Origin: Rubellicoccus peritrichatus
GTDB taxonomy: Bacteria; Verrucomicrobiota; Verrucomicrobiia; Opitutales; Cerasicoccaceae
NCBI RefSeq assembly: GCF_033100135.1
Contig: NZ_CP136920.1
Location: 1,860,001-1,924,000, forward strand
DNA length: 64,000 nt
Direction: 5' to 3'
Part shown: positions 43,501-50,897 of the stretch, piece after piece
How the letters are laid out: each line of letters opens with the position of its first letter
Position numbering within the stretch: position 1 is the stretch's first letter
The notes under the pieces: model-generated
What the model was told of the DNA's origin: nothing
Databases searched by the model: none
The model's input: the letters and a program-made list of their open reading frames with translations, nothing else
Translations under genes and position numbers: made by a program

Positions 43501-44035
43501 GTTGACGGTTCCGCTTGCCACCTTTGGCGGTTTCCTTGGGCTTTATCTTATCCATGTCTGGAGTCTGGCAGACCGTTATATGCCGGTGCAAAATCTGGAT
43601 GTCCTGACGATTCTCGGTTTTGTCATTCTGGCTGGTGTGGTGGTTAACAATGCCATCCTCATCGTTCACCAGGCGCTTAACTTTTTCCATCACGGTGATG
43701 ATGGGCATCGGTTGACTGCGCGTGAGGCGATCAGCCGGTCGGTTAAGACACGTGTTCGTCCTATTATGATGAGTACGCTGACTTCCGTTGGTGGTATGCT
43801 GCCGCTGGTTTTCCTTCCTGGTTCTGGGAGTGAACTCTATCGTGGCCTTGGTGCTGTTGTTGTTGGTGGGCTACTTGTTTCTACGATATTCACACTGATT
43901 TTGGTGCCCATTGTTTTGAGTTTTATCCTCCGTGATGAACATCATGAAGGAGAAGATAAGGACGAAGCGGCTTCTGTTGACGTGGCTCCGCAATCAGATG
44001 CAAATACACCTTCCGAGCCTGTTTTAGCACATTGA
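40583..44035 (+). CDS. RND efflux pump, AcrB/HAE1-like
   Basis: 1,150 residues in the RND plan: a first helix (PITICVGIILVIASGFLAFSGVPV), a large periplasmic domain, a six-helix block with SNIVFGGILAVSTLLLFL and GMAFAVGMVVDNAIVVIENIFRHLE, and a mirror second half (SLFLAFVVIYLVMVVLFQSW, ILGFVILAGVVVNNAILIVHQAL). The proton-relay Asp is in VVDNAI. It exports drugs, bile salts or other hydrophobics by proton antiport. A GGAGG site precedes the ATG. It is the second gene of the tripartite operon; the next gene begins about 13 bases after its stop. The substrate is unknown; a broad or multidrug range is inferred. Confidence 0.95.
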   Translation: MNTLIQLAVRQPITICVGIILVIASGFLAFSGVPVRMAPEVDSVIISVSTFWENASPAEIESDVIEEQEAVLGDLSGLEAMTSISQAGSGQLRLQFKTGTDINAAMAEVDQKLSEVPGYPLAVNEPTIEGYDPESVDYIAWIGLASTDPEFDATTLYDFMERRVRPRFERLRGVSRVGVLGAREAEVQILVDPVELALRGITYAELVDAIQLTNDNFSGGSISEGKNDIRVRAIGRFHDVDLVKQMVIRRDESGPVYLGDVAEVIETHKEMVEWVRARGHLMPFFNFQLESGANQLETMALIQEEMELMNEPGGLLDQHAKRLGLNGTLELVQTYDSSTYVVDAIALVKSNIVFGGILAVSTLLLFLRSVRTVGIIGIAIPISVLASIVVLIAMGRSINIISLAGMAFAVGMVVDNAIVVIENIFRHLEMGKSVRRASIEGTQEVARAVFASTITTMVVFIPILLIQDSAGQLFRDIALAIMAAVGLSLIVSITVIPAAAAKILKPKDVLESLDGSRGFPKLCGAHWKPIHWLGLGLKGFFTMAKNLPDTISKLIYRLTGSAGKSAIVVAAFTILTLGGIWLLMPPMDYLPKGNRNIIFSAVIPPPGYGISQLSEIGHRIEGKVSPSWEISGDKFQVEEVVRGSDDSTVEDRREPIPMGDGSGETLLPPMLEHYFLVAWDGRMFQVGIFSDKKRVVDGIPFFNDALSGSIAPDVFGFSFQFPLFTTGGQSGSAIKIDLIGDDLEMVSNSAGALLFSLMESFGPFAVTPEPANFLLPAPELRFIPDDERLRELGMSRRDVGYAVQANGDGLILVRQFELGSELKDLKIISPDAIGDNPVDALLGIPLATADGQIVDLGSVASIERVREPEQIKHVDRQRAVTLQFTPPPGLPLETAIATVDEKVAALREAGAIPQEVEVNQAGSAGKLAEIKNALLGDGSFGGLLASSLFLAFVVIYLVMVVLFQSWTYPLVIMLTVPLATFGGFLGLYLIHVWSLADRYMPVQNLDVLTILGFVILAGVVVNNAILIVHQALNFFHHGDDGHRLTAREAISRSVKTRVRPIMMSTLTSVGGMLPLVFLPGSGSELYRGLGAVVVGGLLVSTIFTLILVPIVLSFILRDEHHEGEDKDEAASVDVAPQSDANTPSEPVLAH

Positions 44036-44048
44036 TCATTTGATAATC

Positions 44049-45500
44049 ATGCACTTGCGAATTGTATCCAATACATCCCTTTCCGCTTTGGTCCTCCTGC
44101 TTGCCGGCTGTGCCGTAAGCAAGGATTACGAAAAACCGATGGTCAGCACGCCAGTGGATTACCAATTTGATCCGCTCGAGGGTGAAGACATGCCTGGTGC
44201 CACTGAGACGGATCGCTGGTGGGAACGTTTTGAAGATCCCATCCTCGATCAATTGCTTGCATTGCTTGAGGTTCAGAACCCGAGTCTGCTTGCCGCACGT
44301 GCGCGAGTTGATCAGGCGCGTGCGACACTTGGTGTCAGCCGCTCGGCATTGTATCCGGAATTGGCAGCCGATGGTTCGGTTGCATATGCACGTGATCAAT
44401 TCCAGCCGGACGACGAGTGGATTTACAATGTTGGCGCTGCGGCATCTTATGAAGTCGATCTTTGGGGTCGTGTTCAGCGAGGTGTCGAGGCATCCATGGC
44501 AGACTTGCAGGCAACGGATGCTGATGCTGCCGCGGTGCGGCTCGCCTTGCAGGCAGATCTTGCTACGGCGTATTATTCACTTCGCTTTGTGGATGCAGAG
44601 ATCGATCTTTTTGACAACTCAATCGAGCTGAGGGTTCGTCAGTTGGAGCTTGTGCAAAGCCAGTATGATGCGGGACAGGTATCGCGGTTAGCTCTGGCGC
44701 AGGCGGAGACCGAACTCGCCCGGGTTCGGTCGCAGCGGATCGGATTGAACCGCACTCGAGTTGATTTTGAAAATGCCCTCGCGATTCTTGTCGGCCTGGC
44801 ACCGCAGGATTTTGATATCGAACCATTGGATCTGGCCTCTCCTGTTCCGATGGTACCACCTGGGATTCCCTCCGAGCTCCTCCGTCGCCGTCCGGATATC
44901 GTCACAATAGAACGCCTGATGGCTTCGGCTCATGCGCGCATTGGCGTTGCCGAAGCCGACTTTTATCCGCGTTTGTTGATCAATGGCAGTGGCGGTTATT
45001 TAACCACATCGGCGGGAGACCTTTTTGCAGGTGGCTCGAATAGTTTGTTTTCGATTGGGCCTGCAGTTTCAGTTCCACTCTTCACTGGTGGCCGGCTTGA
45101 GTCCAATCTTGAATTTGCTGATGCCGCCTATGCGGAAACTTTTGAGAACTACCGGGCTACGATTCTGAATGCCTTCCGGGAAGTAGAGAATTCATTGAAC
45201 GCCCAGCAGGTGTTAGCGGAGCAGGAAGTCGCGCAACGCGTTGCCGTTGAGGCCGCTCAGAATGCTGCCCGTATTTCAACGCTTCGTTTTGAACAGGGTT
45301 TGGTCAGCTACTTGGAAGTGGTCGATAGCGAGCGTGCTCGTTTGGAGGAGGAAGAGATTCTTCTTCAGGTTCAGCGAGATCGCTACCTGGCCTCAGTCTT
45401 TCTCGTCCGCGCACTCGGTGGTGGTTTTGACGAAAGCCAGCTGGCTTTGTATTCTTCATCATATCACGTTAGTGAGAACGATGAAGAGCAGGGCGGGTAA
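44049..45500 (+). CDS. Outer-membrane efflux lipoprotein, NodT/OprM family
   Basis: 483 residues from the ATG at 44049; a TTG at 44040 is also in frame. The signal peptide has a lipobox LLAGC, so the mature protein is probably lipidated. Typical features are WWERFEDPILDQLLALLEVQNPSLLAARARVDQARATLGVSRSALYPEL, the paired YYSLRFVDAEIDLFDNSIELR helices and the second-half RRRPDIVTIERLMASAHARIGVAEADFYPRL. It forms the outer-membrane tunnel of the RND pump encoded just upstream. The final residues (SSSYHVSENDEEQGG) are acidic and look like a free tail. Confidence 0.94.
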   Translation: MHLRIVSNTSLSALVLLLAGCAVSKDYEKPMVSTPVDYQFDPLEGEDMPGATETDRWWERFEDPILDQLLALLEVQNPSLLAARARVDQARATLGVSRSALYPELAADGSVAYARDQFQPDDEWIYNVGAAASYEVDLWGRVQRGVEASMADLQATDADAAAVRLALQADLATAYYSLRFVDAEIDLFDNSIELRVRQLELVQSQYDAGQVSRLALAQAETELARVRSQRIGLNRTRVDFENALAILVGLAPQDFDIEPLDLASPVPMVPPGIPSELLRRRPDIVTIERLMASAHARIGVAEADFYPRLLINGSGGYLTTSAGDLFAGGSNSLFSIGPAVSVPLFTGGRLESNLEFADAAYAETFENYRATILNAFREVENSLNAQQVLAEQEVAQRVAVEAAQNAARISTLRFEQGLVSYLEVVDSERARLEEEEILLQVQRDRYLASVFLVRALGGGFDESQLALYSSSYHVSENDEEQGG

Positions 45501-45532
45501 ATTACCAGTTCTTTACTCGAGTCTGACTTTAT

Positions 45533-45612
45533 AAAGGAGCGGGGGCATTCCTGCCCCCCGTGTGTTGCGTTTGCTTAGAGTCTGACGGGGGCAGGAATGC
45601 CCCCGCTCCTTT
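45533..45612. repeat. 26-base perfect inverted repeat downstream of the RND operon
   Basis: The arms 45533-45558 and 45587-45612 are perfect reverse complements (AAAGGAGCGGGGG...), each containing GCATTCCTGCCCCC or its complement, around a 28-base loop. GAGTCTGAC occurs twice (45519-45527 and 45578-45586), flanking the left arm. It may stop transcription, but it lacks a T-run and resembles a repetitive extragenic element. Confidence 0.8.
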
Positions 45613-45869
45613 CTCCCTTTGCGTTAATCTGCGAATAACTCTATGTGCTTTGTGCCTTCGCAGTGAGGAAAATCGTTGGATAGGCTCCTGGCTAAATTGG
45701 CTCTAGCTGGTAGCAGCGTAAAAACCTCCTTCGGTTAGGAAAAGTCGTTTCTTGCTGCTGTTCATATTTCGATTTTCTGTGAAAGCGTCAATTTAGCGTC
45801 ATTTAGGCGTCATTTTGGAAAAGGTGCAATGTTAGGAACTTTTCGAAAAAAAATCTTTGACAGACGGAT

Positions 45870-45885
45870 TCACTAGATATTGTGT
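45870..45885. promoter_or_regulatory. NrdR box 1 upstream of nrdA
   Basis: TCACTAGATATTGTGT matches the published NrdR consensus (aCaCwAtATaTwGtgt) at 14 of 16 positions. NrdR represses ribonucleotide reductase genes when ATP/dATP levels are high. A TTGACA box stands at 45857-45862 just before it. Confidence 0.75.
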
Positions 45886-45901
45886 TTTATACCTAACCTA
45901 G

Positions 45902-45917
45902 ACACAAGATATAGTAA
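45902..45917. promoter_or_regulatory. NrdR box 2 upstream of nrdA
   Basis: ACACAAGATATAGTAA matches the NrdR consensus at 13 of 16 positions. It begins 32 bases after box 1, the three-helical-turn spacing usual for paired NrdR boxes. Confidence 0.7.
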
Positions 45918-46138
45918 TCCTGATTCTGGTTTGCTTGACAATAAGTTCCAACAACTTCAGATTGTCTGCAACCCGCATTTGGGTTTTATGTCGTCCTCAT
46001 CTTTGTAGAACCATGCGGGATTTAACGACTTCGCCTGGCTCGAACTGCGGGTGTTTTACACCCTTCCTCCAAGCAATTCATTAGCATCCTGAACCTGAAT
46101 CTTTAAACGACTATTTATACCGAAAGGAACACCTTCTC

Positions 46139-49100
46139 ATGATCCGTAAATTCTCATTCGACGAAGATCTCGCGCTCAAACGCTTCGTCGCTACCCCAGC
46201 AGAGCAAAAGCCGCGTTTCAACTGGCGCGAAGTCGTACTCGACGAGCATCTTTCCCGTCCTGAAATCAAAATCGAGTCACGTGGCATTTTTAAGGCCTTC
46301 GATTTGGCTGAAGTTGCCGACATGATTGGCTCTGCGTTGACGGATCTGCTCCTCTCCCGCGACGAAAGCGATATCTACAATGACAAGAATCGCGAGTTTG
46401 TGGCGGCTGTGGCCGAGCGCGTAGCCGAGTACATTGCCAAACAATTCGAGAAGGATTCTGAATTTACCCTCACCCAGCTTGATCTTAACCTCGTTATTGA
46501 GAAGATCCTGGTGGACCTTGACGCCTACGACGTTGCCAAGAGCCTTGTTGTGCAGCAGGCCTTGAATGGCAGCAATAACCGGGCTGATGATGACAATGAT
46601 GATCAGGAGCCGGTTAATGTCCGCCTGATTCGCCGCAACCGACAAGTGGTTCCCTGGGATCAGAACAAGGTTGAGGTGGCAATCCGTAAGTCTTTCCTTT
46701 CGTTGCGTCTTGATTCTGCGCCCGCAGAAAAAGTCGCCCGTGCGGTCACCGAGCGTGTCCGTAATCACGGTGAAGCTTTTGTCCATATCGAGACTGTTCA
46801 GGATATTGCCCAGGAAGAGCTGATGAAGGCCGGCCATTTTAAGGTCGCCGAGTCTTACATACTTTACCGTTCACATCGCTCGCATTTGCGTGAGTTGGAA
46901 GCCGAAGCTGATGTCGATACTGACAGCCGTCAGGATGCGATGATCATGCTGAAAAACGCTGATGGCTCGACCTACTTCTGGAATGCGGAAGAATTGCGCA
47001 AGCGGATCGACTTTGCCAGCATCGGGCTGGAGCTTGCCTTGACCAAGGAGCAAATCGAAACCGAACTGCGTCGTTCACTCTATGCTGAGATGTCCCGTGA
47101 CGATCTTCGCAAGACCATTATTCTCAACGCCAAGAGCCTGATTGAGAGGGATGCTGATTTTTCCAAATTCGCCGGTCGCATCCTTGTTTCTTATATCTAT
47201 GAAGAGGTGCTGGGCTGGGACATTATTCAGGACGGTATTGGCGGACTGAAGGAAGCACATCGTCTTTATTTCAAGACATGCCTGCGCCGCGGTGTGAAAA
47301 TCGAACGTCTTGATCCGCGTCTCCTCGAATATGATCTTGATCGCCTGGCCGATGCGCTTGATCCCTCAGCCGACCTGGATTTTGATTACCTCGGTATTTC
47401 CACTCTTTACGATCGTTACCTGATCGTTGACAAGACAGGGAAGGAAAGCCGTCGAATGGAGACACCTCAATTGTTCTGGATACGTGTTTCGATGGGGCTC
47501 TTCCTCGATCACGAAGGCGATCGTGAGGACTGGGTCATTCGTCTTTACAATCTATATAAAGGGCGCCGCTTCTGCAGCAGCACTCCGACGCTCTTCAACT
47601 CAGGCACGCTCCACAGTCAGCTTTCCTCTTGTTATCTTTATAAGGTGGATGACTCCATCGAGAGCATCATGCATCGCGGCATCGCCGAAAATGCATTCCT
47701 TTCGAAATGGGCTGGTGGCCTGGGTGGCTCCTGGACTTCTGTCCGCGGCACTGGTGGCTACATTAAGGGGACCAATGGCGAAAGCCAGGGGGTGATTCCT
47801 TTCCTCAAGCTTCACAATGACCAGCTCGTGGCTGTCAATCAGGGCGGTAAGCGCCGTGGCTCTGGATGTGCCTACCTCGAAACATGGCACAACGACATTG
47901 TTGACTTCCTCGAGCTACGTAAGAATACGGGTGACGACCGTCGTCGCACCCATGACATGAATACAGCCAACTGGATTCCTGACTTGTTCATGAAACGTAT
48001 GGAAGCTCGTGAGGACTGGACATTGTTCCGTTCAAACGAAGTGCCGGATCTTCATGAAACCTATGGTAAGGAGTTTGAAGAAAAGTATATTGCCTACGAA
48101 AAGCAGGCTGAAGCTGGCAAGATCTGGAGTTTGAAAACACCAGCAATCGATATGTGGAAGCAGATGCTTCGCATGTTGTTTGAAACCGGCCACCCTTGGA
48201 TCACCTTTAAGGACCCATGTAATGTTCGCAGTCCCCAGGATCACGTCGGCGTTATCCATAGTTCCAATCTTTGCACCGAGATCACTCTCAACACCGGCGA
48301 AGATGAAACTGCGGTTTGTAATCTGGGCTCGGTGGTTCTCGACCGTCATATCAAGAGTGATGGAACCCTCGATCTGGAAATGCTTCGTGAGACTATCCAG
48401 ATTGCGGTTCGTGCTTTGGACAATGTCATCGACATTAATTTTTATCCAACCGATGCAGCGGCGACTTCCAACAAGCGCCACCGTCCAATCGGTCTTGGTG
48501 TCATGGGCTTGCAGAATGCTCTTTACAAAAAGGACATCGCCTTCGCCAGTGATGAAGCGGTTGAGTTCAATGACGAATTCATGGAGGCGATTGCCTATTA
48601 TGCCTATGAGGCATCCAGTGACCTCGCCGCTGAGCGTGGCAGCTACAGCAGTTACAAGGGCTCCAAGTGGGATCGTGGTTTGCTTCCGCTCGATACGCTC
48701 GAGCTGCTGGAGAAAGAGCGCAATGTCGAAATCGATGTTCCGAAAACCAGTCGGATGGATTGGTCAGCTTTGCGTGGTAAGATCGCCAAACAGGGGATGC
48801 GCAACTCAAACGTTCTTGCGATTGCACCAACTGCGACGATTTCCAACATCATGGGCACCAGCCCATGCATCGAGCCGTTCTACAAGAACCTCTTCGTGAA
48901 GAGTAATCTTGGCGGTGAATTCATCGTGCTGAACCAGGCTTTGGTGCAGGACCTGAAGAAGCTCAATCTCTGGAACGAAGATATGGTCGATCAGTTGAAA
49001 TACTTTGACGGTGAACTGGAGAATATTGACGGTATTCCAGAGGATCTGAAGAAGAAATACGCGACCGCTTTCGGAATTGAGTTTAAGTGGTTCGTTGAGG

Positions 49101-49405
49101 CCGCTGGGCGTCGCCAAAAGTGGATTGACCAATCCCAGAGCGTGAACCTCTTCCTTGTAAAGCCTGATCTCAAGACGCTTTCACACATGTATCGTGCGGC
49201 TTGGCGGACTGGTCTGAAGACGACTTATTACCTGCGCACACAACAGGCGTCTAACATCGAGAAATCAACCGTTTCCGTTAAGAAGGAAATGCGTGGTGTC
49301 GTCGGTGGTGCAGAAGAAGGCAAGCAGGAGTATACTGCAGAAGAGAAAATGGCCTGCAGTATTGAAGCCATGCGCAATGGTGAGGAATGCGAAGCCTGCC
49401 AATAA
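46139..49405 (+). CDS. nrdA: Class I ribonucleoside-diphosphate reductase large subunit
   Basis: 1,088 residues, longer than E. coli NrdA (761). Two ATP-cone-like regulatory domains precede the barrel: NVRLIRRNRQVVPWDQNKVEVAIRKSF (from about residue 160) and DGSTYFWNAEELRKRIDFA (from about 278). An unassigned ~150-residue N-terminus is first. Catalytic residues are visible: Asn710-Cys712-Glu714 in SNLCTEITL, a pair cysteine in HSQLSSCYLYK, and ETAVCNLGSV; the radical-path tyrosines are in TTYYLRTQQ and the C-terminal shuttle is Cys1084-x-x-Cys1087 (CEACQ). It reduces NDPs to dNDPs with NrdB, whose gene is not adjacent. Two NrdR boxes lie upstream. Confidence 0.96.
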   Translation: MIRKFSFDEDLALKRFVATPAEQKPRFNWREVVLDEHLSRPEIKIESRGIFKAFDLAEVADMIGSALTDLLLSRDESDIYNDKNREFVAAVAERVAEYIAKQFEKDSEFTLTQLDLNLVIEKILVDLDAYDVAKSLVVQQALNGSNNRADDDNDDQEPVNVRLIRRNRQVVPWDQNKVEVAIRKSFLSLRLDSAPAEKVARAVTERVRNHGEAFVHIETVQDIAQEELMKAGHFKVAESYILYRSHRSHLRELEAEADVDTDSRQDAMIMLKNADGSTYFWNAEELRKRIDFASIGLELALTKEQIETELRRSLYAEMSRDDLRKTIILNAKSLIERDADFSKFAGRILVSYIYEEVLGWDIIQDGIGGLKEAHRLYFKTCLRRGVKIERLDPRLLEYDLDRLADALDPSADLDFDYLGISTLYDRYLIVDKTGKESRRMETPQLFWIRVSMGLFLDHEGDREDWVIRLYNLYKGRRFCSSTPTLFNSGTLHSQLSSCYLYKVDDSIESIMHRGIAENAFLSKWAGGLGGSWTSVRGTGGYIKGTNGESQGVIPFLKLHNDQLVAVNQGGKRRGSGCAYLETWHNDIVDFLELRKNTGDDRRRTHDMNTANWIPDLFMKRMEAREDWTLFRSNEVPDLHETYGKEFEEKYIAYEKQAEAGKIWSLKTPAIDMWKQMLRMLFETGHPWITFKDPCNVRSPQDHVGVIHSSNLCTEITLNTGEDETAVCNLGSVVLDRHIKSDGTLDLEMLRETIQIAVRALDNVIDINFYPTDAAATSNKRHRPIGLGVMGLQNALYKKDIAFASDEAVEFNDEFMEAIAYYAYEASSDLAAERGSYSSYKGSKWDRGLLPLDTLELLEKERNVEIDVPKTSRMDWSALRGKIAKQGMRNSNVLAIAPTATISNIMGTSPCIEPFYKNLFVKSNLGGEFIVLNQALVQDLKKLNLWNEDMVDQLKYFDGELENIDGIPEDLKKKYATAFGIEFKWFVEAAGRRQKWIDQSQSVNLFLVKPDLKTLSHMYRAAWRTGLKTTYYLRTQQASNIEKSTVSVKKEMRGVVGGAEEGKQEYTAEEKMACSIEAMRNGEECEACQ

Positions 49406-49452
49406 AACTTTCCAACCGTAATCACAACAAGCTTAGTTGACTTGTTTGTTTC

Positions 49453-49487
49453 AAGGCGGCTCCTTTCGGGGAGTCGCCTTTCTTATT
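49453..49487 (+). terminator. Intrinsic terminator of nrdA
   Basis: AAGGCG-g-CTCC pairs with GGAG-t-CGCCTT around TTTCG, and is followed by TCTTATT. It lies about 48 bases after the nrdA stop. Confidence 0.8.
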
Positions 49488-49605
49488 CATCATGTGCTTA
49501 GGTTGGTCCTCATATTAGTAGAGGATACCGCTTGATTTGTTTCTGCGCATATGTTGCTTTTTAGACCTCTCGAATAGCCATGCTATCTCGAATCTGTTTT
49601 TTACA

Positions 49606-50322
49606 ATGAGTATTCACTATCAGACCATCGCGCTCCTTCCCATGAAGGCACACAGTTCCCGTGTTCCCGGTAAAAACTTCCGGCTATTTGCAGGTAAGCC
49701 TCTTTTTCGCTGGATTCTGGATACTCTGCTTGAGATGGATGAAATTGATCGTGTTGTCATCAATACCGATGCTCGCGGTATCCTTGCCAAATACGGTTGT
49801 GTGGATTCTGAGCGGGTTATGATTCGTGATCGTGTGCCGGAGCTTTGCGGAGACGAGGTCAGCATGAATAAAGTGCTGGCGGATGACATTGCCGCTGTCG
49901 AAAGCGATATGTACATCATGACGCATACCACGAATCCATTGCTTTCAGGCAACACGATTCGCCGTTCAATTGAAGCCTATCGTGCGGCGCAGCCTGGAAA
50001 AGACAGTCTTTTTACCGTGAACCGCCATCAGACTCGTTTTTATAAAGAGGATGCGACTCCGGTGAATCACGATCCCGATAACCTGATCCCGACTCAGGAC
50101 CTTGAGCCATGGTACGAAGAGAATTCCAATCTATATCTGTTCTCCCGAGATTCGTTTGCGGCGACCAATGCCCGTATTGGAAAAGCGCCCCTGCTTTTTG
50201 AAACACCACCACTGGAGTCAGCCGATATTGATGATCAAACCAATTGGCACATGGCTGAAGTCCTTGCCCTGTCAAAAATGTTTGTTGCCACCACGCTCGA
50301 TTACGAGAATTCTCAAGGCTGA
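49606..50322 (+). CDS. Acylneuraminate cytidylyltransferase family protein
   Basis: About 238 residues from ATG near 49606, which places the nucleotide-binding motif LPMKAHSSRVPGKNFR close to the N-terminus; the frame extends to TTG at 49537 without conserved sequence. Family pattern continues with GKPLFRWILDTLLEMDEIDRVVINTD, VIRDRVPELCGDEVSMNKVL and YIMTHTTNPLLSGNTIRRSIE. The variant MKxHSxRVPxKN is found in CMP-nonulosonate (sialic, legionaminic or pseudaminic acid) or related CMP-sugar synthases. The cognate sugar synthase is not in the window. It opens a cluster of glycan genes and is followed 27 bases later by a YhcH-family gene. Confidence 0.9.
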   Translation: MSIHYQTIALLPMKAHSSRVPGKNFRLFAGKPLFRWILDTLLEMDEIDRVVINTDARGILAKYGCVDSERVMIRDRVPELCGDEVSMNKVLADDIAAVESDMYIMTHTTNPLLSGNTIRRSIEAYRAAQPGKDSLFTVNRHQTRFYKEDATPVNHDPDNLIPTQDLEPWYEENSNLYLFSRDSFAATNARIGKAPLLFETPPLESADIDDQTNWHMAEVLALSKMFVATTLDYENSQG

Positions 50323-50349
50323 ATTTTATTCACTTAAATACTACGCAAC

Positions 50350-50805
50350 ATGATTTTCGACCATCTCGATAAAGCAGATGCTTATGCATTGGGAGCACCA
50401 TGGCAAAAAGCCTTCGAGTTTCTCCGCACACTAGGGCCGGATTCAGAAGAAGGTGAATTCCAGCTCGATGGAGACAGGCTCTTCGCTAAAGTCATGAGCT
50501 ACGAGACCCGCACACCAGAAGAGGGAAACGTCGAAGCACATCGTCAATATGCTGACATTCAAGTCTGCCTCCACGAAGCCGAAGGTATCGATCTTTTTTA
50601 TACCGACCACCTGAAACCGAGAACCGATTACGATTCCGAAAAAGACTTAATCTTTTTTCAGCCCGAAGCCCAACTCATCGGCCGCGTTGATATGCACCCC
50701 GGCTTCTTCTGCGTCCTCTATCCGCAAGACGCCCACCGTCCACAGATGATCGTTGGTAGCGGCAAGAAGTTAATCAAGAAGGCGGTTGTGAAGGTGGCGT
50801 TGTGA
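50350..50805 (+). CDS. YhcH/YjgK/YiaL family protein (DUF386)
   Basis: 151 residues. Family markers: IFDHLDKADAYALGAPWQKAFEFLRT, NVEAHRQYADIQVCLHEAEGIDL, DLIFFQPEAQLIGRVDMHPGFFCVLYPQDAHRPQM, with the metal-binding His residues near HRQYADI and DAHRP. This cupin-like family includes NanQ, an N-acetylneuraminate anomerase, and enzymes of acid-sugar metabolism. The location right after the cytidylyltransferase supports a role with nonulosonic acids. No ribosome binding site is unusual. Confidence 0.93.
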   Translation: MIFDHLDKADAYALGAPWQKAFEFLRTLGPDSEEGEFQLDGDRLFAKVMSYETRTPEEGNVEAHRQYADIQVCLHEAEGIDLFYTDHLKPRTDYDSEKDLIFFQPEAQLIGRVDMHPGFFCVLYPQDAHRPQMIVGSGKKLIKKAVVKVAL

Positions 50806-50897
50806 GGGGAGGTAGACTTTTAGATTGTTCAAAAGATGCAGAATCCTCAAAAATACTAATAGTGATATTAGACGTACTATAGATATAGATTTGTATT

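Larger units (their letters stand above)
45501..46138. other. 640-base intergenic region with repeats, NrdR boxes and nrdA leader
   Basis: From left to right: the 26-base inverted repeat, a copy of the CTTTGCG/TCGCAG dispersed repeat (about 45618-45670), a T/A-rich stretch, the TTGACA and NrdR boxes (45857-45917) and a ~220-base leader for nrdA. The leader contains two short hairpins (AACCC/GGGTT about 45970-45985; GGGTG/CACCC at 46049-46063) and long-range CCCGCAT/ATGCGGG pairing (45972-45978 with 46013-46019). No gene was found. Confidence 0.65.

Noticed and set aside
43118-43708. Minus-strand frame of 196 residues in the RND pump gene
   Set aside because: It overlaps a clear pump-coding region and has no recognisable domain.
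45453-45500. Aromatic repeat module in the RND outer-membrane factor
   Set aside because: The tail YSSSYHVSE resembles YSSGYHVSE of the protein at 31400, but the tryptophan-rich units that define the module are missing, so it is a coincidence.
49537-49605. TTG start for the cytidylyltransferase
   Set aside because: The extra 23 residues are unconserved and the ATG at 49606 gives the normal motif position.
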